From assembly GCA_945861915.1 (NCBI GenBank), contig CAMAWK010000074.1, positions 1 through 10,358 of the forward strand: a DNA stretch of 10,358 nucleotides, given 5' to 3'. A program made the position numbers and the translations under genes. Source of the stretch: Flavobacterium psychrophilum. GTDB lineage: Bacteria > Bacteroidota > Bacteroidia > Flavobacteriales > Flavobacteriaceae. The notes beneath the pieces are model-generated. The model had not been told where the DNA came from. It worked only from the letters and a program-made list of their open reading frames with translations, and searched no databases. Of this stretch, positions 1-6,232 are shown in pieces. Positions within the stretch are counted from its first letter, which is position 1, and every line of letters begins with the position of its first letter.

Positions 1-2756
1 TTTTAAACGCAGCTCACACCGAATTTTTCGCACAATTATATGACCAATATTTAGAAAATCCCGATAGTGTTGAACCTAGCTGGAGAAGTTTTTTTCAAGG
101 GTTTGATTTTGGGATGGAAACCTACAACGGTGAAAATCCAGTTCAATATATTACAGAAACGACAGTGGCTCCGACAGATAATTCTAAAATATCCGAGCAA
201 CTTCAAAAAGAATTTAAAGTAATAAAATTAATCGAAGGCTATCGCACAAGAGGGCATTTGTTTACTAAAACAAATCCTGTTAGAGAGCGTAGAAGTTTTT
301 CGCCAACACTTGATTTAGAAAATTTCGGATTATCTAATGCCGATTTAAACACTGTTTTTGATGCGGCAAAAATACTTTATTTAGCACCTTGCCCGCTTAG
401 CGCTATTGTAAAACACTTAGAATTAGTCTATTGTCAGCATATTGGTATTGAGTACATGTACATGCGAAAGCCAGAAGTGATTCAGTGGATTCAAGATAGA
501 ATCGGAATTAATGACAACCAACCTAGTTTTACTTCAGACCAAAAAAAGAATATTCTAAACAAATTAAACGAAGCAGTTTCGTTTGAAAACTTTTTACATA
601 CTAAATATGTAGGTCAAAAACGATTTTCGCTAGAAGGAGGAGAATCCGTAATTCCTGCTTTAGATGCTTTGATAGAAAGAGCTGCCGAAAAAGGCGTAGA
701 ACAATTTGTGATGGGAATGGCACACCGAGGCCGTTTGAATGTGTTAGCAAACATATTTGGAAAATCAACCCAAGATATTTTCGGAGAATTTGATGGTAAA
801 GATTACGACCAAGAATATTTTGACGGAGATGTGAAGTATCATTTAGGACTCACAGCCGATAAAACAACCCGATCTGGCAAAAAAATCAATATCAATTTAG
901 CTCCAAATCCTTCGCATCTTGAAACTGTAGGTGCTGTTATAGAAGGAATTACAAGAGCCAAACAAGACAAGTATTTCCCAGATGATTTTTCTAAAGTACT
1001 ACCCATTGCCGTTCACGGTGATGCTGCCATTGCAGGTCAAGGACTTTTATATGAAATTATTCAAATGGCTCAATTGGACGGATACAAAACGGGGGGAACT
1101 ATCCATATTGTCATCAACAACCAAGTGGGTTTTACTACCAACTATTTAGACGCACGTTCTTCTGTTTATTGTACCGATGTTGCCAAAGTAACGTTGTCGC
1201 CCGTTTTACATGTCAATTCAGACGATGTAGAATCGGTAGTTCATGCGATACAATTTGCTTTAGATTTCAGAATGGAATTTGGCAGAGATGTATTTATTGA
1301 TTTATTAGGCTACAGAAAATATGGTCACAATGAGGGTGATGAACCCCGTTTTACCCAGCCTTTATTATATAAAATCATTGCAAAACATAAAAATCCTAGA
1401 GACATTTATGCCGAAAAATTGATTGCAGAAGGGGTAATTGATGCAGATTTAGTTAAAACTATTGAAAAAGAATATAAAGACGATTTAGATCATAATCTTC
1501 AAGCTTCACGTAAGAAAGATTTAACCATCATCAGTCCGTTTATGAAAAATGAATGGAAAGGTTTTGAGCAAGTTTCAGACTCTGAAATGCTTTATAAAGT
1601 AGATACAAAAGTCAAAAAAGATAGGTTAGATTCAATTATAAATACGATTTCTACTTTGCCATCTGACAAGAAATTTATCTCTAAAATTTCTAAAATAGTT
1701 ACCGATCGTAAAACGATGTATGACAATGACACCATCGATTGGGGAACAGCAGAAGCATTGGCTTACGGAACACTTTTGACCGAAGGATATGACATTCGTA
1801 TTTCTGGTCAGGATGTAGAACGTGGTACTTTTTCACACCGTCATGCGGTAGTGAAAGTAGAAGATTCAGAAGAGGAAGTAGTTTTATTAAATGCTATTGA
1901 AGACAAAAAAGGGAAATTTAATGTTTTCAATTCCTTGTTATCAGAATATGGCGTTTTAGGTTTTGACTATGGATATGCTTTGGCAAATCCAAACGCCTTG
2001 ACTATTTGGGAAGCACAATTTGGAGATTTCTCTAATGGAGCTCAAATTATGATTGACCAATACATTTCTTGCGGAGAAGATAAATGGAATAATCAAAACG
2101 GAATCGTGATGTTATTACCTCATGGTTACGAAGGACAAGGAGCCGAACACTCTTCAGGTAGAATGGAACGCTACTTACAATTGTGTGCTAGACATAATAT
2201 GTTTGTAGCCGATTGTACCACGCCAGCCAATTTCTTTCACTTGCTTAGAAGACAAATGCGAACCAAATATCGCAAACCTTTAATTGTTTTTACTCCAAAA
2301 AGTTTATTGCGTGATCCAAGATGTGTTTCTACACAAGAAGAATTATTCAATGGAAGTTTCCAAGAAACGATTGATGATAGTACCGTAAACAAAGCCGATG
2401 TAAAAAGTTTGGTTTTTTGCACCGGAAAATTCTATTATGACATCACTGCCGAAAGAGAAAAAAACGGACGAAAAGATGTGGCTGTGGTTCGAATAGAACA
2501 ATTGTTCCCTTTGCCAATCGAGCAATTAAAAACTATTATCGCTAGGTATCCAAATGTGGATGATTATGTATGGGCACAAGAAGAACCAAAAAACATGGGG
2601 GCTTATAGCTTTATGTTGATGAATTTCAATTTGATAAAATGGAGATTGGCTTCTCTAAAAGCCTATTCAGCTCCCGCTTCAGGAAGTTATACCAGAGCAA
2701 AACGACGACAAGCAGACGCCATTAAAATGGTTTTTGATAAAAATTTATTTAGATAG
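1..2756 (+). CDS. sucA: 2-oxoglutarate dehydrogenase E1 component (5' partial)
   Basis: Thiamine-diphosphate-dependent E1 subunit of the cytoplasmic 2-oxoglutarate dehydrogenase complex. It decarboxylates 2-oxoglutarate and passes the succinyl group to the lipoyl arm of SucB. The reading frame is open from the left edge: codons from base 3 encode LNAAHTEFFAQLYDQYLENP, the conserved E1 N-terminal element that binds the complex core. The ATG at 114 is therefore internal, and only about six codons appear to be missing. Counted from the first visible codon (917 in all), the ThDP motif runs from HGD near 338 to NN at 372-373 (bases 1014-1121). The pyrimidine-binding domain starts near 579 with the typical GTAEALAYGTLL. 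The hallmarks EGQGAEHSSGRMERYLQL and KPLIVFTPKSLLRDP follow, then the C-terminal domain. Length and motifs are normal for the family and nothing looks broken. It forms an operon with sucB, 44 bp downstream. Confidence 0.97.
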   Translation, partial: LNAAHTEFFAQLYDQYLENPDSVEPSWRSFFQGFDFGMETYNGENPVQYITETTVAPTDNSKISEQLQKEFKVIKLIEGYRTRGHLFTKTNPVRERRSFSPTLDLENFGLSNADLNTVFDAAKILYLAPCPLSAIVKHLELVYCQHIGIEYMYMRKPEVIQWIQDRIGINDNQPSFTSDQKKNILNKLNEAVSFENFLHTKYVGQKRFSLEGGESVIPALDALIERAAEKGVEQFVMGMAHRGRLNVLANIFGKSTQDIFGEFDGKDYDQEYFDGDVKYHLGLTADKTTRSGKKININLAPNPSHLETVGAVIEGITRAKQDKYFPDDFSKVLPIAVHGDAAIAGQGLLYEIIQMAQLDGYKTGGTIHIVINNQVGFTTNYLDARSSVYCTDVAKVTLSPVLHVNSDDVESVVHAIQFALDFRMEFGRDVFIDLLGYRKYGHNEGDEPRFTQPLLYKIIAKHKNPRDIYAEKLIAEGVIDADLVKTIEKEYKDDLDHNLQASRKKDLTIISPFMKNEWKGFEQVSDSEMLYKVDTKVKKDRLDSIINTISTLPSDKKFISKISKIVTDRKTMYDNDTIDWGTAEALAYGTLLTEGYDIRISGQDVERGTFSHRHAVVKVEDSEEEVVLLNAIEDKKGKFNVFNSLLSEYGVLGFDYGYALANPNALTIWEAQFGDFSNGAQIMIDQYISCGEDKWNNQNGIVMLLPHGYEGQGAEHSSGRMERYLQLCARHNMFVADCTTPANFFHLLRRQMRTKYRKPLIVFTPKSLLRDPRCVSTQEELFNGSFQETIDDSTVNKADVKSLVFCTGKFYYDITAEREKNGRKDVAVVRIEQLFPLPIEQLKTIIARYPNVDDYVWAQEEPKNMGAYSFMLMNFNLIKWRLASLKAYSAPASGSYTRAKRRQADAIKMVFDKNLFR

Positions 2757-2800
2757 AAAACAATATAAAATATAAAATTCATAACTTAAAATAGTACAAG

Positions 2801-4021
2801 ATGATTTTAGAAATGAAAGTCCCATCACCAGGGGAATCGATAAAAGAAGTAGAAATTGCCACTTGGTTAGTAAAAGATGGTGATTATGTAGAAAAAGACC
2901 AAGCTATTGCTGAAGTTGACTCTGATAAAGCAACACTAGAATTACCTGCAGAAGCTAGCGGAATTATAACCCTAAAAGCAGAAGAAGGAGATGCTGTAGC
3001 TGTAGGAGCGATTGTTTGTTTAATTGATACTGCGGCGGCTAAACCTTCGGGATCTACTGCTGCTCCAGTGGTTGCTCCTGTTACTGAAGCTCCTAAGCCA
3101 GAAATTAAAACTGCTCCGGCTCCAGTAGCTGCTGCCAATTATGCCTCTGGAACTCCATCACCAGCGGCTAAAAAAATATTAGACGAAAAAAACATACAAC
3201 CTTCGGATATAGTTGGTACTGGTAAAGACGGCAGAATCACTAAAGATGATGCTGTTAACGCAACTCCATCGATGGGAACGCCAACTGGAGGAAGTCGTGG
3301 TACAGAGAGAACCAAACTATCTATGCTTAGACGAAAAGTAGCAGAAAGATTAGTAGCCGCCAAAAATGATACAGCCATGTTAACGACTTTTAATGAAGTC
3401 AACATGACGCCAATCAATACGTTGCGTAATGAATATAAAGATGCCTTCAAAGCCAAACACGGAGGCATTGGTTTAGGCTATATGTCGTTTTTTACCAAAG
3501 CAGTAACAAGAGCGTTGCAATTATTCCCTGATGTGAATTCGATGATGGATGGTGATTATAAAATTGGTTTTGATTTTTGTGATATTTCTATAGCAGTTTC
3601 AGGTCCAAAAGGATTAATGGTTCCTGTAGTTCGTAATGCCGAAAATTTAACTTTTAGAGGTATCGAAGCTGATATAAAAAGGTTAGCCATTAAAGCACGT
3701 GACGGACAAATCACTGTTGATGATATGACAGGTGGAACATTTACTATTACTAACGGAGGTGTTTTCGGAAGTATGTTGAGTACTCCAATAATCAACCCAC
3801 CACAATCTGGAATATTAGGAATGCACAATATTATCGAGCGACCTATTGCCGTAAACGGAAAAGTAGAAATTCATCCAATGATGTATGTGGCTCTTTCATA
3901 TGACCACCGAATTATTGATGGTCGTGAATCTGTTGGTTTCTTAGTGGCCGTAAAAGAAGCACTCGAAAACCCTGTAGAATTATTGTGTGATAACAATCCT
4001 AAAAAAGCATTTGAGTTGTAA
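2801..4021 (+). CDS. sucB: 2-oxoglutarate dehydrogenase E2, dihydrolipoyl succinyltransferase
   Basis: E2 core of the 2-oxoglutarate dehydrogenase complex, which transfers succinyl from lipoamide to CoA. The 406 residues match the usual length (E. coli SucB is about 405). Residues 1-75 are a single lipoyl domain with the lipoylated lysine at K43 in [11 protein letters not shown]. An Ala/Pro-rich hinge follows (about 76-117), then the peripheral subunit-binding domain (about 120-153, SPAAKKIL...[12 protein letters not shown]). The trimer-forming acyltransferase domain fills the rest. Its catalytic motif SYDHRIIDG carries H369 and D373. The ATG at 2801 is chosen because it gives the canonical E2 N-terminus ([13 protein letters not shown]). 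The sequence before it is A-rich with no Shine-Dalgarno, as is normal in Bacteroidota. The gene follows sucA in one operon and ends just before a strong terminator. The E3 subunit is not encoded here and is presumably shared with pyruvate dehydrogenase. Confidence 0.97.
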   Translation: MILEMKVPSPGESIKEVEIATWLVKDGDYVEKDQAIAEVDSDKATLELPAEASGIITLKAEEGDAVAVGAIVCLIDTAAAKPSGSTAAPVVAPVTEAPKPEIKTAPAPVAAANYASGTPSPAAKKILDEKNIQPSDIVGTGKDGRITKDDAVNATPSMGTPTGGSRGTERTKLSMLRRKVAERLVAAKNDTAMLTTFNEVNMTPINTLRNEYKDAFKAKHGGIGLGYMSFFTKAVTRALQLFPDVNSMMDGDYKIGFDFCDISIAVSGPKGLMVPVVRNAENLTFRGIEADIKRLAIKARDGQITVDDMTGGTFTITNGGVFGSMLSTPIINPPQSGILGMHNIIERPIAVNGKVEIHPMMYVALSYDHRIIDGRESVGFLVAVKEALENPVELLCDNNPKKAFEL

Positions 4022-4043
4022 AAAGTAACTCAATCTTATTTTT

Positions 4044-4088
4044 AAATCCCAACTATTTTTAAAAATAGTTGGGATTTTTTGTTTTTCT
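4044..4088 (+). terminator. Rho-independent terminator of sucAB
   Basis: A perfect 17-bp inverted repeat (AAATCCCAACTATTTTT at 4044-4060 and its exact complement at 4061-4077) is followed by a T-rich run. It starts 22 bp after the sucB stop. The arms meet without a spacer, so the real loop must open a few A/T pairs at the centre. The T tract (TTTTTTGTTTTT) lies only on the + side, so it mainly terminates the sucAB transcript. Confidence 0.88.
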
Positions 4089-4177
4089 ATTGCTTGATTT
4101 TTTTTTCGTTATCAATCTCTGGATCATTTTGTACCATACAATCTATTAAAATCGAGAAGGAGCTCCAAATAAGTATT

Positions 4178-4196
4178 GCTAAGTTATTAATTTAGC
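4178..4196. repeat. imperfect 9-1-9 palindrome
   Basis: GCTAAGTTA-T-TAATTTAGC has arms matching at 8 of 9 positions around the centre at 4187. It lies about 130 bp upstream of the T9SS gene start and has no T tract, so it is not a terminator. It could be a binding site for a dimeric regulator or a chance palindrome in AT-rich DNA. Confidence 0.3.
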
Positions 4197-4229
4197 TTAA
4201 GTAATTGATTTTATGTGATTTAATGCTTT

Positions 4230-4250
4230 TTTGTATAGTATTTGTATAGT
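4230..4250 (+). repeat. tandem direct repeat TTTGTATAGT with 11-bp period
   Basis: Two identical copies of TTTGTATAGT lie at 4230-4239 and 4241-4250, separated by one A. The repeat period is 11 bp, about one turn of the helix, so both copies face the same side of the DNA. The pair lies about 45 bp upstream of the promoter-like box of the T9SS gene, where an activator would bind. A regulatory role is inference; slippage in AT-rich DNA could also explain it. Confidence 0.4.
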
Positions 4251-4292
4251 TTTTTTGAAGTTGAGAATGTAGTTTAATCTTGATACATATTA

Positions 4293-4300
4293 TACATTTG
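4293..4300 (+). promoter_or_regulatory. candidate -7 box (TAnnTTTG) of the T9SS gene
   Basis: TACATTTG matches the Bacteroidota -7 consensus TAnnTTTG. It lies 29 bp before the ATG at 4330, which would give a 5' leader of roughly 20-25 nt. No good TTG -33 element is seen at the usual 17-23 bp spacing; the nearest are 10 bp (4280-4282) and 29 bp (4261-4263) upstream. The promoter may be weak or depend on an activator. Confidence 0.45.
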
Positions 4301-4329
4301 CATTTAATTAATCAACTAAATTACATATT

Positions 4330-5715
4330 ATGAAAAAAATTACTCTTTTAATTACACTAATGCTATTTAGCTTTGCAAACGCACAGCAAGAAGTTATTGA
4401 AAATTTTCAAACACCTACTTCGTACACAGTTAATAAATTTGAAGGATTATCCGACGCATCAATAGTGGTGGATCCTGCAGCTGGAGGAACTAGAGGGAAT
4501 GTACTGAAAATGGTTAGTGTTTCAGGCGGGAATCCGTGGCAAGGTGCTGAAGTTATATTTTCAGCTAGTAAAATCAGATTAACAACCGATAAAACAATGA
4601 AAGTAGATGTTTACTCTACTCAGGCTTTTACATTGTTAGGAAAAGCAGAGGTTGGTGCAACTGCCTCAGCAACTTCAGCAAACTACACTACTCCAAATGC
4701 ATGGCAAACACTTACTTTTAATTTTGCTAACGCTTATGATGGTACTGCTGCTGCAAATGGTGAATATTCAAAGATTGCGTTTTTCCCTAATTGGAAATCA
4801 ACTAATAATGGTTTCAATACGCCTCCTGCAAATTTCACACTTCATTTAGACAATATTACTGGAGTAAAAGTATCTACAGCACCTGCTTTTGTACCGCCTG
4901 CAGCCCCAACTCCTACAACACCAAATGCTCAGGTTTTTAGTATATTTAGTGATACAGCAGGTTTTACTAACAATTGGACCCCTGACTATTCATTTGGAGG
5001 TTTTTTAGGAAAACCAGATTTAGATGCAACTGCAGGGGTTAATACGGCGATTAAAATGGATTTTTCTACCCAAGGATATGGAGAAGGTTTAGATCCAGCT
5101 CTACCTCGTAAAGATGTTTCTTCTTATGGGTTTTTAAATTTTGATTATTACGTTCAAAGTGGCGATAGTAATGCAGGGTCTTTAGGTCATCAATTCTATA
5201 TTGACTTAATTCATAGAATTGGAGCGGATAACACGGAATCTTTTTATGGAATTGGATCAACAATACTAACAACTGGAGGAGCTTCTGAACAGGTTAAAAA
5301 GCTTATCGTTTTTGATTCTTGGCAAACCGTTAGTATTCCTTTGTCAGATTTTGTAGGATTTAGTCCAGCTAACTTTTTTCAGTTTAAAATTGGAGCTTCA
5401 TCTGATTTACGAACAAAAACTGCCTTTTTTGACAACATTTATTTTTCTGTGAACAACCCTTCTCTTGGAACAGATTCTTTTGTAGCTTCAAAAGTAAGAA
5501 TGTATCCAAATCCTGCAAAAAACACTTTAAACATTGATGCGAATGGTTCAATTGAAAAAGTATCTGTTTACAGTATTTTAGGTCAAGAAGTTTTATCAAA
5601 AAAACCAAATAGCAATTCAACAACTTTACAAACAAGTGGTTTACAAAGAGGAACTTATATTGTTAGATCTACAATTGATGGTAAAACAACTACCTCAAAA
5701 TTAGTAAAAGAATAA
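4330..5715 (+). CDS. T9SS-exported protein with two carbohydrate-binding-like beta-sandwich domains
   Basis: This 461-residue protein is secreted or cell-surface. It starts with a clear signal peptide, probably cleaved after ANA at residue 18. It ends in a type A T9SS sorting domain (about 388-461): MYPNPAKN at 391-398, VYSILGQEV, then LQTSGLQRGTYIV and a Lys-rich end. Between these lie two beta-sandwich-like domains, about 20-182 and 201-385, joined by a Pro/Ala/Thr linker (about 184-199). The domains look like diverged copies of one fold: each has a WQT strand (W125, W331) and a closing DNI strand (D174-I176, D368-I370). This pattern is typical of jelly-roll carbohydrate-binding modules attached to Bacteroidota glycanases. 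No catalytic domain is visible, so a role as a surface polysaccharide-binding or adhesive protein is an inference. It is a single-gene unit with its own promoter-like box and terminator. Confidence 0.9.
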   Translation: MKKITLLITLMLFSFANAQQEVIENFQTPTSYTVNKFEGLSDASIVVDPAAGGTRGNVLKMVSVSGGNPWQGAEVIFSASKIRLTTDKTMKVDVYSTQAFTLLGKAEVGATASATSANYTTPNAWQTLTFNFANAYDGTAAANGEYSKIAFFPNWKSTNNGFNTPPANFTLHLDNITGVKVSTAPAFVPPAAPTPTTPNAQVFSIFSDTAGFTNNWTPDYSFGGFLGKPDLDATAGVNTAIKMDFSTQGYGEGLDPALPRKDVSSYGFLNFDYYVQSGDSNAGSLGHQFYIDLIHRIGADNTESFYGIGSTILTTGGASEQVKKLIVFDSWQTVSIPLSDFVGFSPANFFQFKIGASSDLRTKTAFFDNIYFSVNNPSLGTDSFVASKVRMYPNPAKNTLNIDANGSIEKVSVYSILGQEVLSKKPNSNSTTLQTSGLQRGTYIVRSTIDGKTTTSKLVKE

Positions 5716-5741
5716 ATTAACCTGTTTATAGTAATAATGCG

Positions 5742-5777
5742 AAAAGCATCCCGCAGGGCGGGATGCTTTTTTGTTTT
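5742..5777 (+). terminator. Rho-independent terminator between convergent genes
   Basis: A perfect 13-bp GC-rich stem (AAAAGCATCCCGC at 5742-5754, complement at 5758-5770) with a 3-nt AGG loop is followed by TTGTTTTT. It starts 26 bp after the stop of the T9SS gene. It is flanked by A on the left and T on the right, so it may also stop the opposite transcript, whose last gene ends at 5789. The T run is much better on the + strand. Confidence 0.9.
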
Positions 5778-5788
5778 TATATTTTTCT

Positions 5789-6232
5789 CTACACTTTTTG
5801 TAGATACAAACAATGATTATAATAATCGATAATTCCTTTTCCTTTCAACAAAATATCAGCGCCAATAATTCCTTGAACTTTTTTTGATTTATGTTCAATT
5901 AAGGCTTGATTTACATGTGACAAATCGAAAATAACAATGTCAAACTCAGTAATTTTCCAACGTCCTAGTTGTAGCTTATTCCCTTTTGCGATTTGAGTGT
6001 ACATGCCTGTTGCACCTGCCCCGGAAGCCTTGGTGTTCGATTTGGTTGCTTTTAGTCCAAAACATTCAATGCCTTCAAAACCCACACAACTTGAACTTGC
6101 ACCTGTATCGAGTATAAAATTCCCTCTCACACCATTTATTTTTGCTTTTAGAAGTAAATGCTGTGTTTTGGTTACTTTAAATTTTATTTTCTGATACCGT
6201 TCTTTTTTAAGAATTTCGGGCAATATTTTCAT
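5789..6232 (-). CDS. retropepsin-like (clan AA) aspartic protease
   Basis: A 147-residue protein with one retropepsin fold. The catalytic triad motif is LDTGASSS with the nucleophilic aspartate at D42, and the conserved C-terminal motif GIIGADIL is at 121-128. A single catalytic Asp per chain means it should work as a homodimer, as retroviral proteases do. The N-terminus is Lys-rich and not hydrophobic, so no signal peptide or membrane segment is seen and a cytoplasmic location is likely. The ATG at 6232 overlaps the TGA of the upstream CHAT gene (ATGA), which fixes the start and points to translational coupling. Substrates are unknown. The strict operon link suggests it acts with the CHAT protein, for example by processing it or a shared target, but this is inference. 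It is the last gene of the operon. Confidence 0.9.
   Translation of the reverse strand: MKILPEILKKERYQKIKFKVTKTQHLLLKAKINGVRGNFILDTGASSSCVGFEGIECFGLKATKSNTKASGAGATGMYTQIAKGNKLQLGRWKITEFDIVIFDLSHVNQALIEHKSKKVQGIIGADILLKGKGIIDYYNHCLYLQKV

Larger units (their letters stand above)
4089..4329. other. AT-rich intergenic spacer, sucB to T9SS gene
   Basis: This stretch has no convincing gene. It holds an imperfect palindrome (4178-4196), a 10-bp direct repeat with 11-bp spacing (4230-4250) and a promoter-like box (4293-4300); these are described separately. On the minus strand a 34-codon frame without stops (4191 down to the TAG at 4087-4089) encodes a hydrophobic stretch and then a charged tail. 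It has only one ATG, 16 codons from its end, so it is not annotated as a gene. An 8-bp GGAGCTCC palindrome near 4159-4166 is probably chance. No tRNA or riboswitch-like fold was recognised. Confidence 0.6.

Noticed and set aside
114..116. ATG at 114 as the start of sucA
   Set aside because: The frame is open back to base 3 and encodes the conserved E1 N-terminal element, so this Met is internal and the gene starts off the left edge.
2884..3828. Long antisense open frames opposite sucB
   Set aside because: They are shadows of the well-conserved sucB coding frame; their low-complexity Ala/Pro/Ser make-up mirrors the E2 linker, and no start signals or neighbours support them.
4044..4077. Long perfect palindrome as an inverted repeat of a mobile element
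   Set aside because: Its place just after sucB and the following T run fit an intrinsic terminator; there is no transposase or second copy.
5066..5635. Antisense frames opposite the T9SS gene
   Set aside because: The + strand frame has a signal peptide, domain patterns and sorting tail; the antisense peptides are low-complexity Leu/His/Lys-rich shadows.
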